Translations under genes and position numbers: made by a program | The notes under the pieces: generated by a model | The model's input: the letters and a program-made list of their open reading frames with translations, nothing else | Databases searched by the model: none | Told to the model about the DNA's origin: nothing | Source of the DNA: Macrostomum hystrix | Taxonomy: Eukaryota > Platyhelminthes > Macrostomidae | Direction: 5' to 3' | Length of the DNA: 64,000 bases | Assembly (NCBI GenBank): GCA_950097015.1 | Contig: CATNEN010000015.1 | Location: forward strand, 1,657,501-1,721,500 | Shown: positions 1-10,666 of the stretch, one piece after another | Layout: every line of letters starts with the position of its first letter | Numbering within the stretch: position 1 is the first letter of the stretch

Positions 1-2741
1 ATGGAACCAGACACACACAATGGAACCAGACACACAAAATGGAACCAGACACACACAATGGAACCAGACTCACACAATGGAACCAGACACACACAATGGA
101 ACCAGACACACACAATGTAACCAGACTCACACAATGGAACCAGACACACACAATGGAACCAGACACATACAATGGAACCAGACACAAAATGGTACCAGAC
201 ACACACAATGGAACCAGACACAAAATGGTACCAGACACATACAATGGAACCAGACTCACACAATGGAACCAGACACACAATGGAACCAGACACACAATGG
301 AACCAGACACATACAATGGAACCAGACACACAATGGAACCAGACACACACAATGGAACCAGACACACACAATGGAACCAGACACACACAATGGAACCAGA
401 CACACACAATGGAACCAGACACACACAATGGAACCAGACACACACAATGGAACCAGACACACACAATGGAACCAGACACACAAAATGTAACCAGACTCAC
501 ACAATGGAACCAGACACACACAATGGAACCAGACACATACAATGGAACCAGACACAAAATGGTACCAGACACACACAATGGAACCAGACACAAAATGGTA
601 CCAGACACACACAATGGAACCAGACACAAAATGGTACCAGACACATACAATGGAACCAGACACACACAATGGAACCAGACACAAAATGGTACCAGACACA
701 TACAATGGAACCAGACACAAAATGGTACCAGACACACACAATGGAACCAGACACAAAATGGAACCAGACTCACACAATGGAACCAGACACACACAATGGA
801 ACCAGACACATACAATGGAACCAGACACATGCAATGGAACCAGACACACGTACAATGGAACCAGACACACACAATGGAACCAGACACATACAATGGAACC
901 AGACACATGCAATGGAACCAGACACACGTACAATGGAACCAGACACACACAATGGAACCAGACACACACAATGGAACCAGACACACAAAATGGAACCAGA
1001 CTCACACAATGGTACCAGACACACACAATGGAACCAGACACACACAATGGAACCAGACTCACACAATGGAACCAGACACACACAATGGAACCAGACTCAC
1101 ACAATGGAACCAGACACACACAATGGAACCAGACACATACAATGGAACCAGACACACACAATGGAACCAGACACACACAATGGAACCAGACACACACAAT
1201 GGAACCAGACTCACACAATGGAACCAGACACACACAATGGAACCAGACACACACAATGGAACCAGACTCACACAATGGAACCAGACACACACAATGGAAC
1301 CAGACTCACACAATGGAACCAGACACACACAATGGAACCAGACACACACAATGGAACCAGACACACAAAATGGAACCAGACACACACAATGGAACCAGAC
1401 TCACACAATGGAACCAGACACACACAATGGAACCAGACTCACACAATGGAACCAGACACACACAATGGAACCAGACACACACAATGGAACCAGACACACA
1501 CAATGGAACCAGACACACACAATGGAACCAGACTCACACAATGGAACCAGACACACACAATGGAACCAGACACACACAATGGAACCAGACTCACACAATG
1601 GAACCAGACTCACACAATGGAACCAGACACATACAATGGAACCAGACACACAAACAATGGAACCAGACACACACAATGGAACCAGACACACACAATGGAA
1701 CCAGACACACACAATGTAACCAGACTCACACAATGGAACCAGACACACACAATGGAACCAGACACATACAATTGAACCAGACACAAAATGGTACCAGACA
1801 CACACAATGGAACCAGACACATACAATGGAACCAGACACATACAATGGAACCAGACACAAAATGGTACCAGACACACACAATGGAACCAGACACACACAA
1901 TGGAACCAGACACATACAATGGAACCAGACACAAAATGGTACCAGACACACACAATGGAACCAGACACAAAATGGTACCAGACACACACAATGGAACCAG
2001 ACACACACAATGGAACCAGACACATACAATGGAACCAGACACATGCAATGGAACCAGACACAAACAGTGGAACCAGACACACAAAATGGAACCAGACTCA
2101 CACAATGGAACCAGACACATACAATGGAACCAGACACACAAACAATGGAACCAGACACACACAATGGAACCAGACACACACAATGGAACCAGACACACAC
2201 AATGTAACCAGACTCACACAATGGAACCAGACACACACAATGGAACCAGACACATACAATGGAACCAGACACAAAATGGTACCAGACACACACAATGGAA
2301 CCAGACACATACAATGGAACCAGACACAAAATGGTACCAGACACACACAATGGAACCAGACACAAAATGGTACCAGACACATACAATGGAACCAGACACA
2401 CACAATGGAACCAGACACATACAATGGAACCAGACACATGCAATGGAACCAGACACACGTACAATGGAACCAGACACACACAATGGAACCAGACACACAC
2501 AATGGAACCAGACACACAAAATGGAACCAGACTCACACAATGGAACCAGACTCACACAATGGAACCAGACACACACAATGGAACCAGACACATACAATGG
2601 AACCAGACACAAAATGGTACCAGACACACACAATGGAACCAGACACATCCAATGGAACCAGACACAAAATTGTACCAGACACACACAATGGAACCAGACA
2701 CATGCAATGGAACCAGACACACACAATGGAACCAGACACAG
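1..2741. repeat. 19-bp minisatellite array
   Basis: Tandem copies of a 19-bp unit, ACACACACAATGGAACCAG, run from the window edge to about 2,741. Variants are shortened to 14-17 bp (ACACAAAATGGTACCAG type) or carry TGTAACC, ACATAC, ACATGC or ACACGT changes. Because 19 is not a multiple of three and the unit has no stop, long open frames run through all three plus frames and on the minus strand. These are by-products of the repeat, not genes. The array begins outside the window. It abuts the polyglutamine exon at 2,758-3,195 and probably lies in an intron of that minus-strand gene. Confidence 0.95.
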
Positions 2742-2757
2742 GTACTCAAACCCACCC

Positions 2758-2862
2758 CACAGTCTCCAAGTCGCCCAGTTCAGCCTGCAGGGCTATAGCG
2801 GCAAGTGCAGCTGCATCGTTTGCTGCCTCTCTTTGACACTGATCGCAGCGCCTGTTGAAGTC

Positions 2863-2908
<46 letters not shown>

Positions 2909-3195
2909 CGCTGCCGCCGCCGCTGCAGGCACTCCAGCATGAGCTGACGTCGCCAAGCAGAGTCGTCACTGTCGCGGTGTCTGCCAGCCGGCGGCAAGTG
3001 CTTCACTCGCAGCGCCAGAGAGCAGCTGCGTCGAACCTCCTCGTTGTCCAGGACGCGCGCGCCGGCCGCCGGAGACAGCCATGCTGTCGGATCGTCCGGC
3101 GCCGCGTCGGCCAGGCGAAGGGCGAGGCCGCGTCGGTCGCGGAGGCCCAGACGAGAGACGGCAAGGTCGAGCAGCTCGGAGACCTGCAGCTTTGG
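2758..3195 (-). CDS. Internal exon of a minus-strand gene: ubiquitin-like/FERM-F1-like stretch plus polyglutamine
   Basis: Between two minisatellites the minus strand is GC-rich and codes a non-repetitive protein. A polypyrimidine tract ending in CACGCAG gives a good acceptor just before 3,195. A GTGGGT donor lies near 2,757. The first ~65 residues (about 3,195-3,000) contain SELLDLAVSRLGLRDRRGLA, a WLSP motif and end in LALRVKHLP. This layout resembles the ubiquitin-like F1 lobe of FERM proteins or the N-terminus of ELMO proteins. An arginine/glutamine-rich segment with about 15 consecutive Gln follows, encoded by CAG repeats, and then an Ala-rich helix. The family assignment is a guess from pattern only. 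The other exons must lie beyond both minisatellites, and none is recognisable inside the window. The exon status itself is fairly well supported by the splice sites and codon quality. Confidence 0.5.
2864..2907. repeat. CTG/CAG trinucleotide repeat
   Basis: About 14 uninterrupted CTG units on the plus strand. On the minus strand they are CAG and encode the polyglutamine tract of the exon at 2,758-3,195. Interrupting CGC/TCG codons follow on the right side. Confidence 0.95.
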
Positions 3196-3204
3196 CTGCG
3201 TGGA

Positions 3205-3575
3205 GGAGTGGGAAATGGGAGGGAGAGAATAATGGGGTGGATAATTGGGGAGAGAGTGGGGTGGATAATGGGGAGAGTGGGATGGATAATGGGGAGAGAG
3301 TGGGGTGGATAATGGGGAGACTGGGGTGGATAATGGGGAGAGTAAGGTGGATAATGGGGAGAGAGTGGGTGGATATTGGGGAGAGAGTGGGTGGATAATG
3401 GTGAGAGAGTGGTGGATAATAGGGAGAGAGTGGGTGGATAATTGGGGAGAGTGAGGTAGATAATGGGGAGAGTGAGGTGGATAATGGGGAGAGTGAGGTG
3501 GATAATCGGGAGAGTGAGGTGGATAATTGGGTAGAGAATGGGTCGATGATGGGGAGGGAATGAGGAGGATAATAG
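3205..3575. repeat. 21-bp purine-rich minisatellite
   Basis: Tandem units of about 21 bp with core GATAATGGGGAGAG followed by a variable TGGGGTG or TGAGGTG. The right half is more regular than the left. The array starts within about 10 bp of the acceptor of the polyglutamine exon, so it would form the upstream intron end on the minus strand (a pyrimidine-rich tract there). Confidence 0.9.
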
Positions 3576-5635
3576 GGAGACAATTGGGTTGCATAATGAG
3601 GAGGGACAAGTATTCAAATTTCTCAGTCAGCTAATTCAGGCACCTAGATTTCACAGCTGGGTGAACTGAAGCAACACAGAGCTATGTGCAGAGCTACAAG
3701 TTTATGAAGTCAGGAGTTAAGGCCTAAGACTGGGCTTGAATCCTGAGCAGTAAGCAATCAGAAATTGCCTCAAGCAAAGCAGAATTTTTTACCTGTCCAG
3801 GAATGCATATTTCAGATGTCTTAATTATGGGTTCACAGCTTTAATCTGCTAAATATAGATTGTTTTTAGGAAAAAAAAAATAATAATTTTTTTTTCATAA
3901 TGGTACTTACTGTGACAAATATTGGCAATTTTTCATTGTCAAGAAAAGTTATTTCAAACTTTTTTCTTTCAGCATTAGTGTACATTGCCGCTGCTGTTTC
4001 TGATGTTGAATAATGATGCTTTTCTTTGCAACACTAAATAATAAGTGTCTCTTTCTGAGAATCAAATTCACTTTTCCATAGCTGTTAAGCTTCTGAAATA
4101 AATTGAATGTTCTAATGCTATACCACTTTTGTCTATAAAACTTTTAGTTTATAAAAGAATAACTTTGGAATAAAAACTTTCTGCACATACATTCAATGAT
4201 TAAAGGATTGACAGGAAATCAATTGCTTATTGGTGCCACATAGGGCCTAATGATGATTTGCTCAAATTTAATAAATAATCTTGCTATAGGAACTTCAAAC
4301 TTCATTCACTGTCTTTATGACCCACTAGAAGACAGTGAGTCATTGAACCATTGTCTTTTGAGTTTTGTAGCTTACCTACAAGAGCTTTGTAAGAAATTAT
4401 ATGCAAATTAATTGGGACTTCTTGAACTTGAATACTTCAAAATTTTAGTTTCCAGTTTCCAGTAGGTAGGTTCATAAATCTGGTTCTAAAATTGTTTTTA
4501 TAGTGTGATGAGTTATAAAAAATACAATTTTGATCGATATTTAACCACTTTCTATGGAACTTTCTATGGTTTCAGTAACAGGAAATAAGAGTTTTAGAAG
4601 CAAGTTTTTGGTTAGGTATTTTATTTGTGGGAAAATGGCCAATAAATAGGATTAAACTTTATTGAAGAGTCAAGAGGACCTATTAAATATTACTTATGAT
4701 TATTATAGGATGGGCCTAACCTCTAAAGGCTTTTGTAGGTACCTCAATAACACAGGAAACACACTAAGTGGCTGGGACATGGTGACTAAAGAAGGGTTTG
4801 TGTCGTCTTTATGTGTAAATAAGAAACTTCAAAAGTTAAATCAAAAGGCATGGGGACCTATGGAAGATTAATCCTATTTATTGAGATAGGGCCCATGGCC
4901 ATGTAACATTTATTAGAAATTATTTCCAGCAAAAAATATTAATTTGTTTAACTACACATAAAATTTGTCTTAATGCATGGTCTATTTCTTTGGCTGTTCT
5001 TTGACATTCGCACTGGAAATAAAAATTTTAATGAAGTTGCAGAGATGAGGTAGAAAGGGAATTTTTAGCATAAATTATACACTAGAAAAAGGCTGATGAG
5101 AATCTTAAGGATTTTTAACATAACAATGTTCATTTCCGCCAATAGGTAAAATGTTTAATTGGCTACTTTAAGCAATCGTTAGAGTACGAAATCATCCCAA
5201 TTTGTGCGATGTGACCGGAAGCTCTATGTACTCTGCGATCGATAATTTCTAGTTTTAGTTAGCATTTTTGCGCGAGCCTATTGTAAGGCCAGGCATAAAT
5301 TATTCCGGGTCAAAATTAATCTTCTGTTCGCCCACCCCCAGCCCGCCCTTATCTATCTGTCTGGCTGAGGGCTCGGGACCACCGCGCTCCTTCCCTCCTT
5401 TCTCCGCTCGCTCTCCATTCCGCCGTATCCCACTTCCGCCGTAGTTAGTTTGCCAGGGTCAGTTAGTGCTGTCCTGTTTACCGTACAGCATTTTTAAGTG
5501 TCCAGAACCCATCGTGCCACGCCACCTATAGCCTTCTAGTCTCAGAAGTACACCGCCATACCATCCCGCCACGCCTTAGCCACCGGTATCTCAGCCTCTG
5601 TTATCCTCACTTTATCCTGTTTACTTTATCCTCTC
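3576..5635. other. Non-coding, AT-rich; no gene seen
   Basis: No supported gene. The small open frame near 4,662-4,871 has no recognisable protein features and sits inside the inverted-repeat segment listed separately. The last 300 bases (about 5,330-5,635) become pyrimidine-rich and GC-richer as they approach the LINE fragment, and may be part of the same degraded element. Confidence 0.6.
4637..4900. repeat. Possible MITE-like inverted repeat
   Basis: AATAAATAGGATTAA at 4,641-4,655 is repeated as its exact reverse complement at 4,868-4,882. TGGCC/GGCCA motifs lie just outside both copies. About 210 bp lie between. The arms are short (15 bp) and no target duplication was found, so this may be chance or an old miniature transposon. 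Confidence 0.3.
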
Positions 5636-5866
5636 AATTTGTCCACCATCCTGCGCCAGCGGCGACTTCGACTAGCGGGCCACGTTATTCGGGCCGAGAG
5701 CTACTGCCGCCAGCCCGCTCAGGACATCCTGCTGCTCACCCTGCAGGGCCCGTTCAGGCGCGGCCAGGCTCGGACCCGCCGCTACGTCGACTGCCTGCTA
5801 AGCGACGCCGGGGCGCCCGACACTGCCACCGGCGCGGACCACGTTCTGACGCTGCCTCCCTGACTT
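5636..5866 (+). pseudogene. LINE reverse-transcriptase C-terminus (5'-truncated fragment)
   Basis: The frame codes about 75 residues typical of the extreme C-terminus of non-LTR retrotransposon polymerases: RRLRLAGHVIRAES, then a PFRRGQARTRRYVD segment, ending in a stop. Upstream polymerase domains are absent, so this is a 5'-truncated copy. The downstream ~200-bp T-rich stretch could be its 3' UTR. It may belong to the same endonuclease-RT family as the 16.1-18.2 kb LINE, which lacks exactly this end. That link is an inference and cannot be aligned here because the two fragments do not overlap. Confidence 0.6.
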
Positions 5867-7084
5867 TTAGGGCTAGCTTCTTTTGTTGTTGCTGTTTTTG
5901 TCACTTTATAATTGTTGCGCGCCGCAGTGCCAGAAGGGATTCAACCCTATCCTTTTGTTACCTACGCTAGTAACGCGCGAGCCTGTCTGTATACCTATAT
6001 CCGTTAACGTCGCCAATAATACTATTCGTCATCGCCCACTATTGCTGTCATTGTCTGAGTGCTACCGCTACACATATCTTCGCCGTGTTTGTCGTTAATT
6101 TTTCACCTGCGTCCACACCAAGCGCGTCACAGTCCCGTTGCTGCGTTGAAGATGTACCTGAAGTGCCTAAACGACCTCACATCGAGTCGCTTTTCCCGAA
6201 GCCATGTAACGTTTCGAATGGTACATCAGATAAGCGCTGGTACTGTCTCCCGTACGGTTGGCAAGAATGCGATCGATCAAATCATGAGTCAACTGTCGAA
6301 TATTCTCGATCTCTCTAAGCGTTTCACGAATCATTGTATTCGCGTTACCCACGTTTCGATTTTGAAAGAGCACTGATTTTCAAATTCAGCAGCACGGAAC
6401 ACAAGAACCCGGAGATTCATGGCCCGATGGACTATCTTACCAGAAGTCTGATAGTTTCGATAATGAACTGCTAATAAGACAAACTTTTACTAACTGCTTG
6501 TTTATTTCATGCTTGTGAGAAAAAACTGCTGTCGCTGTTTGAATGCATATGTTTCTATGTTTAATCCATTTGTCATTTAAAATAAAATAACATTTACCAT
6601 ACAAAAAATTCAGTTCTCATTGACGCTCTGAAAAGTCATCGCAATGCCCACAAAAGTTAATGAAAATAGCTAGATAATTATTTAAACGGGCGGGCTTGCA
6701 TTAAAGAATAAATCCAACATCCTCTTCAATTGCATGGTAAACATATTTCATACTCTGAATGTCTTTCCACTGCCAGATGTTCATACAAAAATTCATCTGA
6801 AGTGACTCGGAATTGACTCATGATGATAAAACTTTATCTGACTACACGTCCAGTGAGTATTAAAGTCATTTGAATAGTCCATTTTTTCACCCAGGAAAAA
6901 AATGAAATACAATTTAGAATCTCGTCGGGACTCTAAATTCTCGTGTTTTTTGGGGATTTGCATAAGTCATTTTGGAACTAGTCTTGCACCCTTATATGTC
7001 TTATGTCTTGTGACCCTCGGAAAGTACCCTCTAGGCAAATTTAAAACCACTTCCCTTTTAATGCTACCTCTTATCTTCTCATAG
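5867..7084. other. No supported gene
   Basis: AT-rich sequence with short open frames on both strands. A minus-strand frame at 6,167-6,373 reads as a plausible amphipathic helix and ends in a stop. An overlapping plus-strand frame reads equally well, so neither is annotated as a gene. The rest shows nothing recognisable. Confidence 0.5.
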
Positions 7085-7668
7085 ATTGCAGGAGATCCAC
7101 ACTGTCTGGATTTGGAGCAAGTGGTTGAATCTCTGGGAGTGTTTCCCTTTCAGTTGCAGTATCCTTTATCTTTTTAGCCGCAGTAACAACACTGCCAACT
7201 GATTTTGCTGCATTCTTAATAGTGTCTTTGTTCTCACCATAGACACTAAAATAACTTATTATTATTATTATTATTAATCGTTATTTTAGTATCGTATATG
7301 GTTCTCATTAATAACCTTAACGATCCTAGCTCTCCGTGCAATTATATTAGCAAGACAATTAATTACCTGAGCGTTCTTTCCTAAGACAGTGGCCTGCTGG
7401 GAAATGTCCAGATCCCCGCTTAATTAGATTAATTTCTCTTTGTCACAGTACTTGTCAACGTCTTTTTCGAAAATAATTGGCAATTTTTATTAAGGAAAAT
7501 TTTTTTTGTTAAACGTGACAGTAAAAGTTCTATTGCTCTCTTGTCAATGTACTTCTTTTCTAACATTTTATCCAGGATATGAACAATTTCTTTCCTATTC
7601 TCATCCTTCATGCCTGTCTTTGATGCTCCAGACACTCGCTTAATGATGTTTGGGGTGTTATGATTCAT
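7085..7668 (-). pseudogene. Decayed coding stretch, unidentified helical protein
   Basis: Three neighbouring minus-strand pieces read like real protein. The first (7,668-7,429) starts at an ATG and includes KDENRKEIVHILDKMLEKKY. The second (about 7,400-7,300) is in another frame and includes QVINCLANIIARRARIVKVI. The third (about 7,246-7,085) includes KNAAKSVGSVVTAAKKIKDT and ends in TAA. They are separated by frame changes and by an (AAT)n microsatellite at about 7,254-7,278. No consistent splice sites join the pieces, so a decayed gene or transposon ORF is more likely than an intact spliced gene. No family was recognised. Confidence 0.35.
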
Positions 7669-7699
7669 GTTTCATATTTTGCAGGCACTATACTTGGGT

Positions 7700-8497
7700 T
7701 ATGTTTGCATGCCTGCAGGGGGATTGAAATGATTGGTCTGAAGATTGATCTGTGATGAAGGTGAATAGTTTTGTGGTGTCGGTCGCTTCATTCGCTCCGC
7801 TGTGAAGTTGGGACATTCCACTGGATCTCGTGTCGCCGAGGAGGCTGTCGACAGCCGCCTTCGCGTCCCCGACCTGCAGCACCTGATGATCGACCGTCGG
7901 TGGTGGTCCGATCCGCAGGATTTCCATTTGAGTGGCCGTCTGCCGATGATGGTGATGCCTCTGCCTTCGACAACGTGAAACGAGGCGACCGCCCGTCGGC
8001 CGAATAAGCGGATGGACATCGCCGCCTTGCCGATGAGTTGCATAGGCCGGTCCGAGCCGTACGCGAACAACCTGTCAGAGGCTGCTTGCAGACTCTCATA
8101 CGTTGCGCGGTTAATCACATTGCGAGCCGCCCCGCTGTCGATCAGCACTGACAGTCTGGTGCCGTTGATCTCAGCTACTGTGTGGGCCGATTGCTCCTCC
8201 TGATCGACCTTGAATTTGCCGGTGGCTGGGTCGTCCACCCTCTCGTAGCTGGTCTCACCTTGCAGCATCGCGACAGCATTCGAATTGCTTTGGGGCGCCT
8301 CCTGCCTGGACCTGCAAGCTCGGGCAAAGTGGCCTGGCTTTCCGCACTTTCTGCAGCTCTTGCCTTGCGCCGCGGCGCACGTGGAGTGCCCTGGCCTGCC
8401 GCACCGATTGCAGCGCACCTGCGGCCCTGGTGGCTGTTCGGCTCTCCGGATGGCTGCGAGTTGCTGCTGCGGCTCACCTGGCCTGTAATGTGTCAGA
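7700..8497 (-). pseudogene. LTR-retrotransposon gag-protease remnant
   Basis: Minus-strand remnant of a gypsy-like polyprotein. Two CCHC zinc knuckles are visible (CNRCGRPGHSTC spaced type, then CRKCGKPGHFARAC), followed by a retroviral-type aspartic protease with the active-site motif VLIDSGAARNVI. After about 8,000 the reading moves into another frame and continues as unfamiliar sequence, so the protease C-terminus is frameshifted. No RT, RNase H or integrase and no LTR were found. The layout and the tandem knuckles resemble the element at 29.85-32.61 kb, so the two probably belong to related families. Its upstream (right) side is cut by the SINE at 8,500. Confidence 0.65.
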
Positions 8498-8499
8498 GT

Positions 8500-8852
8500 G
8501 GGGATGAGTGGAAGAGTTGTCAAGCGTTGCCTCTCGCACCAAGGCCTCTCGATTTCGCGGCAAGGCACATTAATTTGGGGCGCAGCCGCGGATAGAAGGT
8601 TTTGGGGGCGTAAATTGCATTGTAGTGTAATTTACATCCTTGAGTGCCGACCTCCAAGGCACAGTGAAATGTACCCTGCCTGACGATGAGAAGGTCAGGG
8701 CAGAGGTATTTTCCTGTGAGAACGTATGCCTGCGTACAGCATCTGCGTGCGTGTGTGCTCAGGAGTCGGCGAAATGGGCAGAATCGCCTCCTCGCTGGCT
8801 GCGGGTCTGCTGTCACCAAATGATGTGCCATTGCCCGCGGCCCTCCTGCAAA
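8500..8852 (+). mobile_element. tRNA-derived SINE, copy 1
   Basis: This segment matches, over nearly its full length, the reverse complement of 53,370-53,665. Shared blocks include CATTAATTTGGGGCGCAGCC, a CTGCCTGACGATGAGAA block and the end block AAATGATGTGCCATTGCCCG. The first ~60 bases align with the tRNA-like head of the other copy. Here box A is degraded (GTGGAAGAGTTG), while box B-like sequence is better kept (GGCCTCTCGATTTC). It sits at the broken end of the gag remnant and so probably inserted into it. Length is about 350 bp. Confidence 0.7.
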
Positions 8853-8859
8853 CATGTTG

Positions 8860-9925
8860 TTTAAAGAGCGGCGAGAGCTTGGATATTGACTGGCTGCATG
8901 TCCCACCCATTAGAGCTGCCGAAGACCGCGTACAGCGTTTCAGCCCCCAGAACCTGCCGTCTATTGCCAGCACGATCGCCATAGTCCCGAGGAGAGGTCC
9001 CCCCGGCGTGGCCCACATTGTGCCGATCCTGAGGAAAGGCAAGACATCCGATGAGATTGGCTCCTTCTGGTCGATTGCCCTGACCTACAGCCTGGCTAAG
9101 CTAGCCGAGCGTTTGGTTCAAGCGCGGGACTCTACGGGTGGGCCGAGTCCCGGCACCTGCTGCACCCCACTCAGACCGGTTGACGCGCAGCAGCAGATTG
9201 CCCGGCTTACTCAGCTCATCAGTGACGGCCACCAGTAGCCACCCGTCGGATGGACGATTGACGTCTTGTTTGAGTTCTGTAGACCGTCTAGTATCAGGGC
9301 CTGTTGCACAAGCTGCACGCCGCCTGGATCTGGCCGCGGGCGTTCGCTGGCAAACAAGCCTCTTGGCTGACCGACGAGCTGCTGTCAAGGTGCATGGCGC
9401 ACTGAGCAGCTGGCGGCTCTTTCGCGAGGTCCTGCCGCAGTCACGTTTTCGCCCCACTCCTCTTCGCGCTGTACATCAACGACCGACCCGGCTGCTGTCA
9501 GAGTACGTGTATGCTTGACGCAGACGATCTCGCCGTCGCGGTGCAAGACTTGACTGCGGAGGAGGCCGAGGCGAAAGCGCAGCGGGCAATTGATGCGGTC
9601 ACCACCTGGGTGAATGTGCACGGCCCCCCTGTTCACCATCATCGTCAGCTTCACCTTTGGCTTATTAATATGCCTTTCGCGATAGAACGGCAGCGCGCTG
9701 TCTCGGCAGCATCCTGGATCGGCTGCGTAGCTTTATCAGCACGCTGCCAACGTTGTCGGCTGCTGCCGATCACTGAAATCGAGGTTTCCAGGCCGCCATC
9801 GGCGTCAATATTGCACCTGCCTGCCGTTTTTGTTTCGAGAGTGAGGAGAAAGCCTCTCACCTGTTTATTAACTACCCGGCCCTGTCTCTTCACCACTGCT
9901 GCTTCCAGGTACTCACAGTGACCTC
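8860..9925 (+). pseudogene. Frameshifted LINE reverse-transcriptase fragment
   Basis: Jockey/CR1-like reverse transcriptase remnants appear in changing frames. Near 8,990-9,130 there is an RT motif with IVPILRKGK and IALTYSLAKLAERLVQAR. Near 9,370-9,440 comes the stretch before the LPQGS motif. Near 9,510-9,535 lies the catalytic-type LDADDLAVAV, and near 9,820-9,900 a CRFCFESEEKASHLF segment like the cysteine/histidine C-terminal region of these polymerases. At least three frame changes and several losses show it is dead. The upstream endonuclease is missing. It starts where the SINE ends. Confidence 0.6.
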
Positions 9926-10666
9926 GCACGGAGCCCGCGGCTGTGTTTTCTGAGCATTTCGTTGTGCTGAGTTTCCTCAAAGAAGTGAGCGTCCTCTAGC
10001 GTGACAGCCTCAGCAGATCTCGGATATCTCCTGCTTTTTCCTGTGGCAAACAGAGCGGTTGGGCGCTGGCCAGACATCCGTACTGAGCAGAGAAAGCTTG
10101 GGCGAAGCGAGGCAGCTCGCTCAGCTGCGCAGCGGGCTGTCTCCCCTCCTAGCCGGCTGCATGGCCCGCACACACACACACGCACACACACACAAACATT
10201 TTCAAAGTCCTTCAGGAAGAGCACAATGTCTTTAAATGCTTCTAGTTCTATAAATAGAACCATAGGCCTACGCGTTCTTATATTTCAAAACAAAATTGCT
10301 TCACTTTAACTTAGTCTTTCGTCGCTTCTTTCACTGAGAATTGCCCGAGTTGGAGCACAATTAATTTCTGGAATTCAGGAGCCAAAAAGAAAGCAAGCTA
10401 AAGCCATTTTACTTTGTGATTATTGATTGATTTTATACCTCTTTTTAGAAGCAAGAGGCAGGAAAATGTTTTGAGTCAGTTTTTCTGTAGAGTCAGAGAA
10501 ACGGGCAAAATGTGGAAAGTGGTGTTTTTTTTGCTGAGAAACTTGCCTGCGAAAGAATTTTATTTTCGACGAGTCGCATTTATTTCAATTTGTTTTTAAA
10601 GCAGTGAAAAGCTTCAGAGCTGGGAATCAAAATAGAAAGAAAGCACTGCAGAGGTGATTTAAGAAA
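9926..10666. other. Upstream region of the ErbB-like gene
   Basis: No gene seen. It includes a short CA microsatellite at about 10,170-10,196. A TATA-like TATAAATAG at 10,249-10,257 lies about 410 bp before the start codon of the ErbB-like gene and could be its core promoter. That is only a motif match. Confidence 0.35.

Noticed and set aside
20-2836. Very long open frames (up to 764 codons) across the first 2.8 kb on both strands
   Set aside because: They are produced by the 19-bp minisatellite; no non-repeat protein sequence, start context or splice sites support them.
4662-4871. Small plus-strand protein of 69 residues
   Set aside because: Non-ATG start, no recognisable features, and it lies inside an inverted-repeat segment.
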